A DNA stretch of 46,654 nt from Ruminococcus_G sp963594675 (lineage in GTDB: Bacteria; Bacillota; Clostridia; Lachnospirales; Lachnospiraceae): positions 1-46,654 of the forward strand of contig CAVBGA010000048.1 in NCBI GenBank assembly GCA_963594675.1, read 5' to 3'. The notes under the pieces were generated by a model. That model made no database searches and was not told the origin of the DNA. It was given only the letters and a program-made list of their open reading frames with translations. This document shows, in pieces, positions 30,955-40,314 of this stretch. How positions within the stretch are numbered: position 1 is the stretch's first letter; each line of letters starts with the position of its first letter. The position numbers and the translations under genes are program-made.

Positions 30955-33900
30955 TTGGAATTTTGTCATTTACATGTACATACGGAATACAGTCTTTTGG
31001 ATGGTTCCAATAAAATAAAAGAATATGTGGCAAAGGTGAAGGAACTGGGCATGGACAGCGCGGCGATTACAGACCATGGTGTTATGTTTGGTGTGATTGA
31101 CTTCTATAGGGCTTGTCATGAAGTAGGGATTCGCCCCATTATTGGCTGCGAGGTCTATGTGGCACCGGGTTCCCGTTTTGATAAAGAAGCGAGTCATTCC
31201 GATGATCGATATTATCACCTGGTGCTTTTAGCAGAAAATAACCAGGGTTATCAAAATCTGATGAAGATTGTATCCGCCGGATTTATTGATGGATTTTATT
31301 ATAAACCTAGGGTTGATCGGGAAATCCTTCGTAAATATCATGAAGGAATCATTGCCAGCAGTGCCTGCCTGGCAGGAGAAGTGGCTAGATTTCTTCAGAA
31401 AGGCATGTATGAAGAGGCAAAGAAGAGTGCCCTGACCTATCGGGATATTTTCGGTGCGGAAAATTTCTTCCTGGAATTGCAGGATCATGGTATTCCGGAG
31501 CAAAAACTGGTAAATCAACAGCTTTTGCGTATGAGTCGGGAGACCGGAATTGAGTTGATCTGTACCAACGATGTGCATTATACCAATGCGGAGGATGCTG
31601 CTTCTCATGACATTCTCCTTTGTATCCAGACCAATAAAAAAGTCCAGGATGAGGATCGTATGCGCTATGATGGAGGCCAATATTATGTAAAAAGTCCTGA
31701 GGAGATGGCTTCCCTCTTCCCTTATGCGCCCCAGGCTTTGGAAAATACGCAGAAAATTGCCAGACGTTGTCATGTGGAGATTGAATTTGGTGTGACCAAA
31801 CTGCCTAAGTTTGATGTTCCGGAAGGCTATAGTTCCTGGGAATACTTGAATAAGCTGTGCTGGGAAGGTCTGGAGGAGCGCTATCATCCGGTGACGGAAG
31901 AGGTAAAACAGAGATTGACCTATGAGTTGGACACCATCAAAACCATGGGATATGTAGATTATTTCCTGATTGTGTGGGATTTTATCAAGTATGCCAGAGA
32001 TCATGATATTATGGTGGGCCCGGGACGTGGCTCTGCGGCAGGAAGCGTAGTTTCTTATACTCTGGGAATCACCCAGCTGGATCCCATGAAATATCAATTG
32101 CTGTTTGAGCGTTTTTTGAATCCAGAACGTGTCTCTATGCCTGATATCGACGTGGATTTCTGCTTTGAACGAAGACAGGAAGTTATTGACTATGTGGTGC
32201 GCAAATATGGAAAAGATCGGGTCGTTCAGATTGTAACTTTCGGTACTTTGGCAGCTAGAGGTGTCATTAGGGATGTGGGACGTGTATTGGATCTTCCCTA
32301 TGCCAGATGCGACAGCATTGCCAAGATGATTCCTAATGAATTAAATATTACCATTAAAAAAGCGCTGGATATGAATCGGGAGTTGCGCAAGCTTTATGAA
32401 GAGGATGAAGAGGTAAAATATCTTATTGATATGTCTCTTCGTCTTGAGGGGCTTCCCAGACATACCTCTATGCATGCGGCTGGTGTAGTTATTAGTCAGA
32501 AGAGTGTAGATGAATATGTCCCTCTATCCAGGGCGTCTGACGGGTCCATTACCACACAATTCACCATGACCACCTTGGAAGAATTGGGACTTTTGAAGAT
32601 GGATTTCCTGGGTCTTCGTACTTTGACAGTGATTCAAAATGCGGTGCGCTTAGCAGAGCAAAGTTCAGGTAAAAGCATAGATATTAATCACATTGATTAT
32701 AATGATAAAAATGTTCTGGCTATGATTGGTTCCGGTAAAACAGAGGGCGTTTTCCAGTTGGAAAGTGCTGGAATGAAGAATTTCATGAAGGAATTAAAAC
32801 CGCAGAATCTGGAGGATATCATTGCAGGAATTTCTCTCTATCGCCCAGGCCCTATGGATTTTATTCCTCAATATATTAAGGGTAAGAACAATCCGGATAC
32901 CATTGTCTATGATACGCCGGAATTGGAAGAAATTCTGGAGCCTACCTACGGCTGTATTGTCTATCAGGAACAGGTTATGCAGATTGTTCGGAATCTGGCA
33001 GGCTATACTCTGGGGCGAAGCGATCTGGTGCGAAGAGCTATGTCAAAGAAAAAAGCGGCTGTTATGGCCCAGGAGCGGAAGAATTTCGTTTATGGTAATA
33101 AGGAAGAAGGTGTGCCTGGCTGCATCAGTAAGGGCATCAGCGAAGCTACGGCCAATAAAATCTTTGATGAAATGACGGATTTTGCAAAGTATGCCTTCAA
33201 TAAATCTCATGCAGCGGCCTATGCGGTGGTTTCTTATCAAACGGCCTGGCTGAAATGCTATTATCCTGTGGAATTTATGGCAGCTCTTATGACCTCCTGT
33301 GTGGACAATCCCGGAAAAGTAGCAGAATATATTTTGAATTGTCGCCAGATGAAAATCGCGATTTTACCTCCGGATCTGAATCGAAGTGTAGGTGTTTTCT
33401 CTGTGGAAAATGGGTCGATTCGTTATGGTTTGAATGCTATTAAAGGAATCGGAAAACCTGTGCAGGCTGCCATTGTAGAAGAAAGGGAAAAAGCAGGTCC
33501 TTTCACCAGCCTTCAAAATTTTATTGAGCGGGTCAACGGCAGAGAAATCAACAAACGCTCGGTGGAGAATTTTATCAAGGCTGGAGCCATGGACTCTCTG
33601 GGTGGTACAAGGAAACAGCTGATGATGGTTTATGCCCAGGTGATGGACAGTGTCAGCAGAGAAAAGAAAGATTCTATTTCCGGTCAGCTCAGCTTCTTTG
33701 ATCTTATGGGGGCAGAGGAAAAGAAGGAATATGAGATTCGTCTTCCCAATGTGGGCGAGTATGATAAAGAAGAGCTTTTGGCTTTGGAAAAAGAGGTTCT
33801 TGGCGTGTATATCAGCGGGCATCCCTTGGAGGAATATGAGGAGAAATGGCGGAGAAATATCACAGCGTCCACTTCTGATTTTCAGCCCGATGAGGAGAGT

Positions 33901-34410
33901 GGTCTTCCTAAGGTCAAAGATGGGTCTCGTCAGACTATCGGTGGGATCATCACGGAAAAAACCATCAAGTATACAAAAAATAATAAGACCATGGCCTTTC
34001 TTACTCTGGAAGATTTGTTAGGGACTGTGGAGGTTGTGGTTTTTCCCAGAGATTATGAGAATAACAGCAGCCGCATCCGTGAGGATGCCAAGGTCTTTGT
34101 ACAAGGTCGGGTTTCTGCGGAGGATGATAAGGCTAGTAAATTAATCTGTGAGAAAATTCTGGATTTTGAGGATTTGCCGGCACAGCTGTGGATTCAGTTT
34201 CCTGACCGGTCCACCTATGAGAAAAATGTAGCGGATTTGTACCAGATTTTAAAGGAATCCAAGGGTAAGGATCAGGTGGTCATTTACCTGAAGGCAGAAC
34301 GTGCCATGAAGCAGCTTCCCCAGTCAGGAAATGTACAAATTGATGAGATTCTTTTAGAAAATCTTCAGGCTCGTTTTGGCAAGGCAAATATAAAAACCAG
34401 ATACCGATGA
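30955..34410 (+). CDS. dnaE: DNA polymerase III subunit alpha (DnaE)
   Basis: About 1151 aa. The N-terminal PHP domain begins FCHLHVHTEYSLLDG; the C-family polymerase core contains MVGPGRGSAAGS and the catalytic aspartates of PDIDVDF (397-401), with a third in LLKMDFLGLRT; then the tandem helix-hairpin-helix and the C-terminal OB-fold (TIGGIITEKTIKYTKNNKTMAFLTLEDL). Firmicutes use DnaE with PolC at the fork; lack of a 3'-5' exonuclease insert excludes PolC. I prefer TTG at 30955, with AGGGG at 30943-30947, which gives the usual family N-terminus, over GTG at 30931, which lacks a ribosome binding site. Confidence 0.97.
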   Translation: MEFCHLHVHTEYSLLDGSNKIKEYVAKVKELGMDSAAITDHGVMFGVIDFYRACHEVGIRPIIGCEVYVAPGSRFDKEASHSDDRYYHLVLLAENNQGYQNLMKIVSAGFIDGFYYKPRVDREILRKYHEGIIASSACLAGEVARFLQKGMYEEAKKSALTYRDIFGAENFFLELQDHGIPEQKLVNQQLLRMSRETGIELICTNDVHYTNAEDAASHDILLCIQTNKKVQDEDRMRYDGGQYYVKSPEEMASLFPYAPQALENTQKIARRCHVEIEFGVTKLPKFDVPEGYSSWEYLNKLCWEGLEERYHPVTEEVKQRLTYELDTIKTMGYVDYFLIVWDFIKYARDHDIMVGPGRGSAAGSVVSYTLGITQLDPMKYQLLFERFLNPERVSMPDIDVDFCFERRQEVIDYVVRKYGKDRVVQIVTFGTLAARGVIRDVGRVLDLPYARCDSIAKMIPNELNITIKKALDMNRELRKLYEEDEEVKYLIDMSLRLEGLPRHTSMHAAGVVISQKSVDEYVPLSRASDGSITTQFTMTTLEELGLLKMDFLGLRTLTVIQNAVRLAEQSSGKSIDINHIDYNDKNVLAMIGSGKTEGVFQLESAGMKNFMKELKPQNLEDIIAGISLYRPGPMDFIPQYIKGKNNPDTIVYDTPELEEILEPTYGCIVYQEQVMQIVRNLAGYTLGRSDLVRRAMSKKKAAVMAQERKNFVYGNKEEGVPGCISKGISEATANKIFDEMTDFAKYAFNKSHAAAYAVVSYQTAWLKCYYPVEFMAALMTSCVDNPGKVAEYILNCRQMKIAILPPDLNRSVGVFSVENGSIRYGLNAIKGIGKPVQAAIVEEREKAGPFTSLQNFIERVNGREINKRSVENFIKAGAMDSLGGTRKQLMMVYAQVMDSVSREKKDSISGQLSFFDLMGAEEKKEYEIRLPNVGEYDKEELLALEKEVLGVYISGHPLEEYEEKWRRNITASTSDFQPDEESGLPKVKDGSRQTIGGIITEKTIKYTKNNKTMAFLTLEDLLGTVEVVVFPRDYENNSSRIREDAKVFVQGRVSAEDDKASKLICEKILDFEDLPAQLWIQFPDRSTYEKNVADLYQILKESKGKDQVVIYLKAERAMKQLPQSGNVQIDEILLENLQARFGKANIKTRYR

Positions 34411-34457
34411 GTATTGAAAAAATAGGGAAAATGCTATAGTCTAAAGGGGAGATTATT

Positions 34458-35234
34458 TTGATCACAAGTGCATCAAATCAACAAGTAAAGCATGTCATAC
34501 AGTTGCAAAAAAAAGGCAAATTGCGTCGAGAGACCGATTGTTTTATCGTTGAGGGAAAGAAAATGGCAGCAGAGGCAGCTGCTGAGAAGGTGCGAAGGGT
34601 TTATATGTCCGCTTCCTATGAGGAAAAATACGGATTACCAGAGCATTTACAAGGCGTTCCCTGGGAGACGGTGGCAGACTCGGTATTTGCCAAGATGTCG
34701 GATACTCAGACACCTCAGGGAATTTTGTGTGAGATGGAGCGTTACCATTATCAGACGGCGGACCTTTTAAAAAAGGAAAATCCCCTGCTTCTGCTCCTGG
34801 AGAATCTTCAGGATCCTGGCAATGTGGGTACGATCTTTCGTACGGCAGAAGGGGCCGGAGTGGATGGCATCATTTTAACAGAAGGTTCTGTGGATATCTA
34901 TCATCCTAAGACCATAAGGTCCACCATGGGATCGATTTACCGTATGCCTTTTATGTATACGGATCAACCTAAGGAAATTCTTTCTCAGCTGCAAGAGAAA
35001 GGCATCATTGCAGCGGCTGCTCATTTGGCAGGCAGTAAGTCCTACGACAAGGAGGATTATAGGGGAGGAACTATTTTCCTGATTGGCAATGAAGGAAATG
35101 GCCTTAGTGAAGAACTTTCAAGGGCAGCCGGAAAGCTGATCCGAATTCCCATGGAAGGGCAGCTGGAGTCTTTGAATGCTGCAGTGGCAGCGGCACTACT
35201 TATGTATGAGGCTCATAGGCAAAGAAGTATATAA
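34458..35234 (+). CDS. TrmH/SpoU-family RNA 2'-O-methyltransferase (TTG start)
   Basis: 258 aa. An N-terminal substrate-binding domain (KKGKLRRETDCFIVEGKKM) precedes the knotted SPOUT methyltransferase with its three motifs: motif 1 LENLQDPGNVGTIFRTAEG, motif 2 FLIGNEGNGLS and motif 3 LESLNAAVAAALLMYE. The family methylates 2'-OH groups in rRNA or tRNA; the 23S rRNA-type enzymes (RlmB/TsnR-like) are closest in domain layout. The start is TTG with AAAGGGGAG 6 bases upstream. It follows dnaE by 47 bases. Confidence 0.92.
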   Translation: MITSASNQQVKHVIQLQKKGKLRRETDCFIVEGKKMAAEAAAEKVRRVYMSASYEEKYGLPEHLQGVPWETVADSVFAKMSDTQTPQGILCEMERYHYQTADLLKKENPLLLLLENLQDPGNVGTIFRTAEGAGVDGIILTEGSVDIYHPKTIRSTMGSIYRMPFMYTDQPKEILSQLQEKGIIAAAAHLAGSKSYDKEDYRGGTIFLIGNEGNGLSEELSRAAGKLIRIPMEGQLESLNAAVAAALLMYEAHRQRSI

Positions 35235-35293
35235 GTGCTGTGAACAGAAAATAATTAGGAAAAGAAAATAATTAAAAAGGGAGGTTCCAGGAA

Positions 35294-36760
35294 GTGGACG
35301 AGTATGAAAGAAAAAGGGCTATTGCCAGAAAAAGGCGGGCAGAGAAAAGAAAAAAACAAATGATCAGAAGGATGGTCGGTCTGCTTGTTGTTTTGGTGGT
35401 ATTGGCTGTGGCTATGATGTTTGGCATTACAAAATTTGGCAGTAAAAGTGGGGAGGAAAAGTCTGCGTCTTCCGCAGGTTCGGCAACGGATTCTACAGAT
35501 ACGGCATCTGGAGATACGCAGCTTAGCGAGAAGGATACAGTTCTTGCAGCGGCAGATCTTCTGGCTCAGCAGTATGATTATGATGGCGCCATTGAAAAGC
35601 TGGCAGAAGTGCCGGATGCAGATTCCGATTCTGATGTAGCAACTAAAAAACAGGAATATCAGGATGCTAAGGATTCCTGCGTCGCTGTTAATATTGACGA
35701 GGTTACCCATATTTTTTATCACACACTGGTAAGAGATGCAAAAACTGGTTTCGGCGATGCCGATGATCCTTTGACTGCAGGATATCAGCAGTGGATGACT
35801 ACGATTTATGAGTTTAATAACATTACCCAGTCCATGTATGACCGAGGCTATGTTATGGTTCGTCTGAGAGATTTGGTAAATCAGACCACAGACGAGGACG
35901 GAACGGTACATTTTACAGAAAATACCAATCTTATGCTGCCGGAAGACAAGAAGGCTTTTGTTCTTTCTGTAGATGACCTTTCCTACTATCATTGTTATGA
36001 TGGTCGAGGCATGCCTTCCAAATTAATCATTGGTGATGATGGAAAGCTGACCAATGAGTTTGTGGAGGATGACGGAACTGTTTCTACAGGAGATTATGAC
36101 GTTCTGCCGCTCATGGACAAGTTTTTGGAGGAACATCCGGATGCTTCCTATAAGGGAGCCAAGGGTCTGATTGCTCTTACCGGTTACAATGGAATCTTAG
36201 GCTACAGAACAGACGGTGTATATGAGAGCAGGGATCCGGAGCATTTGGATGATGATCAGAAAAAATGGCTGGATGCCCATCCGGATTTTGATTATGATCA
36301 GGAATGTGAGGATGCCAAAAACATGGCTGACTTTATTAAAGAGGATGGTTGGGAGTTCGCCAGTCATACCTGGGGCCATCGTCATATTGCTCAGATTTCT
36401 TATGAGACTCTTGTGGAAGATACTGAGAAATGGGAAAAATATGTTTCCCCTCTGGTGGGCGGTACAGATACCATTATCTTTGCCCACGGCGAGGATTTAA
36501 CAGATTCTGCAGATTATAGCACAGATGATGAGAAGTTTGCTTACCTGAAGAGTCAAGGCTACAACTTCTATTGCAATGTAGACTCTACCCAGTATTTTCT
36601 GCAGATTCGCGATAATTATGTAAGACAGGGTCGCCGTGATTTGGATGGTTATCGTCTCTATCAGGATAAGATTGCAGACGAGGCGGATCGAAAGACTACC
36701 GACCTGTTTGATATTGAAGATGTTTATGATCCGGACAGAGCAGACGTTCCGGACCTGTAA
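35294..36760 (+). CDS. Membrane-anchored polysaccharide deacetylase family protein
   Basis: 488 aa, GTG start with GGGAGG 9 bases upstream. A very basic cytoplasmic start (KRRAEKRKKQMIRR) and one membrane helix (about 27-45) leave the rest outside. A Ser/Thr/Asp-rich linker is followed by a helical stretch and the NodB-type domain: metal-binding Asp227-Asp228 in VLSVDDLSYYH and the His pair of SHTWGHRH (His358, His362). The canonical TFDDG is altered to SVDDL, so activity needs proof. Likely substrate: peptidoglycan or surface polysaccharide. The 59-base gap before it contains a duplicated AGAAAATAATTA with 17-base period. Confidence 0.83.
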   Translation: MDEYERKRAIARKRRAEKRKKQMIRRMVGLLVVLVVLAVAMMFGITKFGSKSGEEKSASSAGSATDSTDTASGDTQLSEKDTVLAAADLLAQQYDYDGAIEKLAEVPDADSDSDVATKKQEYQDAKDSCVAVNIDEVTHIFYHTLVRDAKTGFGDADDPLTAGYQQWMTTIYEFNNITQSMYDRGYVMVRLRDLVNQTTDEDGTVHFTENTNLMLPEDKKAFVLSVDDLSYYHCYDGRGMPSKLIIGDDGKLTNEFVEDDGTVSTGDYDVLPLMDKFLEEHPDASYKGAKGLIALTGYNGILGYRTDGVYESRDPEHLDDDQKKWLDAHPDFDYDQECEDAKNMADFIKEDGWEFASHTWGHRHIAQISYETLVEDTEKWEKYVSPLVGGTDTIIFAHGEDLTDSADYSTDDEKFAYLKSQGYNFYCNVDSTQYFLQIRDNYVRQGRRDLDGYRLYQDKIADEADRKTTDLFDIEDVYDPDRADVPDL

Positions 36761-36782
36761 AAGCATAAAAGGAGATGTTATT

Positions 36783-37820
36783 ATGAAGGAAAAATTAAAG
36801 GCTATACTTGGCAATGATCCTGTAGCAGCAGGATTAAAAGGAAAAAACTTTCTGACTTTAAAGGATTTTACACCGGATGAGATCCGCTATTTCATCGACC
36901 TCTCCGCAAGATTGAAGGAATGCAAAAAGAAAGGGGAATCCGTTCGCTTTTACGAAGGAAAAAATATTGCCCTGATTTTTGAGAAGACCAGTACTCGTAC
37001 GCGCTGTTCCTTCGAGGTGGCAGGCCATGACCTGGGTATGGGTGTGACCTATCTGGACCCCACAGGTTCTCAGATTGGAAAAAAAGAGAGCATTGCAGAT
37101 ACAGCAAGAGTTCTGGGCAGAATGTATGAGGGCATTGAATACAGAGGCTTTGGCCAGGAAATTGTAGAGGCTCTGGCAGAGCATGCAGGTGTTCCGGTAT
37201 GGAATGGCCTGACAAATGAATATCATCCCACTCAGATGTTGGCAGATATGCTGACCATCCGTGAGCATTTAGGTAAATTGGAAGGGGTTCATCTGGTCTA
37301 TATGGGTGATGCCCGCTATAACATGGGTAATTCCCTGATGATCGCTTGCGCAAAGCTGGGCATGCATTTTACCGCTTGTACGGCTAAAGAATATTTCCCC
37401 AACCCAGAGCTGGTAGCTCAGTGCCGCGAGTATGCAAAAGAGACAGGCGCAACCATTACCTTGGAAGAGGATGTGGAAAAGGGTGTAGCTGGCGCTGATG
37501 TTATCTATACCGATGTATGGGTTTCCATGGGAGAGCCGGATGAGGTTTGTGAAGAGAGAATCAAAGCCCTTATGCCATATCAGGTAAACAAAAGGGTAAT
37601 GGAGTTGGCTGGTGAAAATGCTGTATTTATGCACTGCCTGCCTGCTTTCCATGATTTGAATACCACGATTGGCAAGCAGATTTCTGAGAAATTCGGTATC
37701 ACAGAGATGGAAGTGACAGACGAGGTCTTCGAATCCGCTCAGTCTATTGTATTCGATGAGGCAGAGAACCGTATGCATACCATTAAAGCAGTGATTGTGG
37801 CTACTTTAGGAGATGCATAA
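36783..37820 (+). CDS. argF: Ornithine carbamoyltransferase
   Basis: 345 aa. It makes citrulline from ornithine and carbamoyl phosphate, for arginine synthesis or, in the reverse sense, arginine catabolism. The carbamoyl phosphate site EKTSTRTRCSFE (Ser70-Thr-Arg-Thr-Arg74) and the ornithine-site motif HCLPAFHD with Cys285 are intact. The length and the MKEKLKAILG opening fit both ArgF and the catabolic ArcB. With no arcA or arcC nearby I lean to biosynthetic. AAGGAGA upstream selects this ATG. birA begins at the very next base after its stop. Confidence 0.95.
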   Translation: MKEKLKAILGNDPVAAGLKGKNFLTLKDFTPDEIRYFIDLSARLKECKKKGESVRFYEGKNIALIFEKTSTRTRCSFEVAGHDLGMGVTYLDPTGSQIGKKESIADTARVLGRMYEGIEYRGFGQEIVEALAEHAGVPVWNGLTNEYHPTQMLADMLTIREHLGKLEGVHLVYMGDARYNMGNSLMIACAKLGMHFTACTAKEYFPNPELVAQCREYAKETGATITLEEDVEKGVAGADVIYTDVWVSMGEPDEVCEERIKALMPYQVNKRVMELAGENAVFMHCLPAFHDLNTTIGKQISEKFGITEMEVTDEVFESAQSIVFDEAENRMHTIKAVIVATLGDA

Positions 37821-38807
37821 ATGAAAGCGAAAGTACTTCAGCTCCTTCGGGAGAATGGGGATTATGTATCTGGACAGCAGCTGTGTGAGAAACTTGGAGT
37901 TTCCCGCACAGCTGTTTGGAAGGCCATCAATGGCTTGCGGGATGCGGGTTATGAGATTGAGGCATTAACCAATCGAGGATATCGCCTGGTGGATGCACCG
38001 ACGGATCTTCTTACCGCCAGTGAAGTTGCCAGTTGGCTGCAGACTCAGGAGATAGGAAGTAAGATCTGCTATAAGGATGAAATTGATTCCACCAACAATT
38101 GGGCAAAGGAGTTGGCACAAAAGGATTATCCTTCTGGAACGGTTTGTCTGGCAGATATGCAAAGTAAGGGAAAGGGCCGCAGAGGCCGCAGTTGGGAGTC
38201 TCCAGCGGGATCTTCCCTATATTTTACGGTGATGCTGCGACCGGATATCCTTCCGGCTCAAGCTTCCCCTCTGACTTTGGTTATGGGCTTATCAGTGGCT
38301 CAGAGTTTAAAAAAATATCCGGGACTGGATGCCAAAATTAAATGGCCCAACGATATTGTTGTGAATGGAAAAAAGGTTTGCGGTATTTTAACGGAAATGA
38401 GTGCTCAGATTGATTATCTAGAATATTTGGTAATCGGTACAGGGGTAAATGTAAATCGCATGGAATTTCCAGAAGAATTACAGGCGACAGCCACCTCCTT
38501 GCAGATCGAAACAGGAGAAAAGCAGTCTAGAGCCCGTCTTGCAGCGGAGATTCTTAATTGCTTCGAGAAGAATTATAAGACTTTTTTGAAAAGTGGTGAT
38601 CTTACCGGACTTCAGGAAGATTACAATGAGCTCCTGGTCAATAAAGACCGAGAGGTTCGGGTGCTGACACCGGGAAATGAATATACCGGTTTAGCACTGG
38701 GAATCAATAACAAAGGGGAATTGTTGGTTCAAAAGGAGGACGGCAGCCAGGAAGCGGTGTATGCCGGTGAAGTATCCGTTCGAGGAATTTATGGATATAC
38801 CTTGTAA
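37821..38807 (+). CDS. birA: Bifunctional biotin ligase / biotin operon repressor
   Basis: 328 aa. An N-terminal winged helix (about 1-60, CEKLGVSRTAVWKAINGLR) shows it also acts as a biotin-sensing repressor. The ligase core contains GKGRRGRSW (117-125), KWPNDIVVNGKKVCGIL (174-190) with the catalytic lysine, and a C-terminal SH3-like domain. It attaches biotin to carboxylase subunits. The ribosome binding site AGGAGATG is inside argF. No biotin genes are in the window. Confidence 0.95.
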   Translation: MKAKVLQLLRENGDYVSGQQLCEKLGVSRTAVWKAINGLRDAGYEIEALTNRGYRLVDAPTDLLTASEVASWLQTQEIGSKICYKDEIDSTNNWAKELAQKDYPSGTVCLADMQSKGKGRRGRSWESPAGSSLYFTVMLRPDILPAQASPLTLVMGLSVAQSLKKYPGLDAKIKWPNDIVVNGKKVCGILTEMSAQIDYLEYLVIGTGVNVNRMEFPEELQATATSLQIETGEKQSRARLAAEILNCFEKNYKTFLKSGDLTGLQEDYNELLVNKDREVRVLTPGNEYTGLALGINNKGELLVQKEDGSQEAVYAGEVSVRGIYGYTL

Positions 38808-38866
38808 CATAATATTTCTGCATGTCAGGAATACGATTATATTTAGAAATTTAGGAGAAAGCGTGT

Positions 38867-39268
38867 ATGGAAAATAATGATACCGTGCTCTGCGGTGCGA
38901 ATGCCTACGAACAGAAGTATTATTTCAATAAGGATTTTGCTTCCCTTCCTGAATCAATTCAGCAGGAACTTCAGATTATGTGTGTTACCTTCACAGAAGA
39001 TGTGGGGGGAATTCTCTTGCTGATCTTTGATGAGGAGGGGAATCTTCAATTTAAGGTGGAAGCCCTGGAGGCGGACGCTATGTTCGATGACATCGGAAGT
39101 GGATTGAAGATTAAGGAAATACAGCAAAACAAACAAGAATTACTCAGATCTCTGGAAATGTACTATAAGGTATTTTTCCTGGGAGAGGACATGGATGTAA
39201 GTGAAGAAGCAGATGGGGAAGAGATTTCGACAGCGTCTGTTTCAGAGACAAAGGAGTCAGAGTCATGA
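38867..39268 (+). CDS. Small acidic protein of unknown function upstream of dusB
   Basis: 133 aa, no signal peptide or membrane helix. The N-terminal 100 residues look like a compact alpha/beta domain (GGILLLIFDEEGNLQFKVEA); the last ~25 are a disordered Glu/Ser-rich tail. It resembles a small family limited to Lachnospiraceae and relatives found next to dusB (possibly DUF6145, which I cannot confirm). The ATGA overlap with dusB implies coupled translation. TTAGGAGA precedes the start. Function unknown; a tRNA-modification link is only guilt by association. Confidence 0.78.
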   Translation: MENNDTVLCGANAYEQKYYFNKDFASLPESIQQELQIMCVTFTEDVGGILLLIFDEEGNLQFKVEALEADAMFDDIGSGLKIKEIQQNKQELLRSLEMYYKVFFLGEDMDVSEEADGEEISTASVSETKESES

Positions 39269-40314
39269 AGCTGCAGATTGGCAATGTGACCCTGCCGAAT
39301 CCTGTTGCTCTTGCCCCAATGGCAGGAGTGACCGATCTGGCCTTTCGTTTGTTATGTAAAGAAGAGGGGGCCGGCCTTTTATGTACGGAGATGGTCAGTG
39401 CAAAGGCCATTCTCTATAAAAATAAGAATACAAAAGCATTGATGAAAATACTGCCCCAGGAACGACCGGTATCGCTGCAGCTCTTTGGTTCTGATCCGCA
39501 AGTTATGGGGCATGTTGCGTCTATGATAGAAGAGGAACCCTTCGATATTCTAGATATCAATATGGGTTGTCCGGTGCCAAAAGTGGTGAACAACCATGAA
39601 GGTTCTGCCCTGATGAAGGAGCCGGCTCTTGTGGCGCAAATCGTAAAATCCGTATCCTCAGCGGTGAAAAAGCCTGTCACAGTAAAAATCAGAAAAGGCT
39701 TCAATGATGACTTGGTAAATGCTGTGGAGATTGCAAAAATTGCAGAAGACAATGGAGCTGCTGCGGTGGCAGTACACGGCCGAACCCGAGAACAGTATTA
39801 TTCCGGCAGGGCCGATTGGGATATTATTCGTCAGGTAAAAGAAGCGGTTTCTATTCCTGTTTTTGGAAATGGAGATGTGACCTCACCAGAAAGTGCTAAA
39901 AAACTCATGGAAGAAACCGGATGTGATGGAATCATGATCGGACGGGCTGCCAGAGGAAATCCCTGGATTTTTAAGAGGGTAGTGCAGTATCTGGAAAGTG
40001 GAGAAATTCTTCCTAAGCCTTCCTATAATGACATTCGTGAGATGATTTTGCGTCATGCAGCTTTACAAGTGGAATATAAGGGAGAATATACGGCTATGCG
40101 GGAGATGCGCAAGCATGTTGCCTGGTATACCACGGGCCTTCCTCATTCTGCGCGAATGCGGGAGAAAGTCAATGAGGTAACAAGCATGATGGAATTGGAG
40201 GCGATGCTGGAGTCGATATTTCCCAGAGAAAGATGCAATGATGTCTCGAAGGTCGGAAAATGTGAGGAGCTACAGAAAACGCATATAAGAGAGGGAGAAG
40301 GTAGCATAAAGTGA
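39265..40314 (+). CDS. dusB: tRNA-dihydrouridine synthase DusB
   Basis: 349 aa. It reduces uridine to dihydrouridine in the tRNA D-loop using FMN and NADPH. The TIM barrel opens with NPVALAPMAGVTDLAFR; the catalytic cysteine is Cys102 in INMGCPVPKVV; KIRKG and VHGRTREQYYSG are the FMN/substrate segments. A C-terminal helical tRNA-binding domain ends at about 330. It overlaps the preceding small gene by 4 bases and the following ABC gene by 4 bases (GTGA). Confidence 0.95.
   Translation: MKLQIGNVTLPNPVALAPMAGVTDLAFRLLCKEEGAGLLCTEMVSAKAILYKNKNTKALMKILPQERPVSLQLFGSDPQVMGHVASMIEEEPFDILDINMGCPVPKVVNNHEGSALMKEPALVAQIVKSVSSAVKKPVTVKIRKGFNDDLVNAVEIAKIAEDNGAAAVAVHGRTREQYYSGRADWDIIRQVKEAVSIPVFGNGDVTSPESAKKLMEETGCDGIMIGRAARGNPWIFKRVVQYLESGEILPKPSYNDIREMILRHAALQVEYKGEYTAMREMRKHVAWYTTGLPHSARMREKVNEVTSMMELEAMLESIFPRERCNDVSKVGKCEELQKTHIREGEGSIK

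Noticed and set aside
31228..32097. 289-codon open frame on the - strand
   Set aside because: Antisense shadow of dnaE; composition and lack of start signals do not support a gene.
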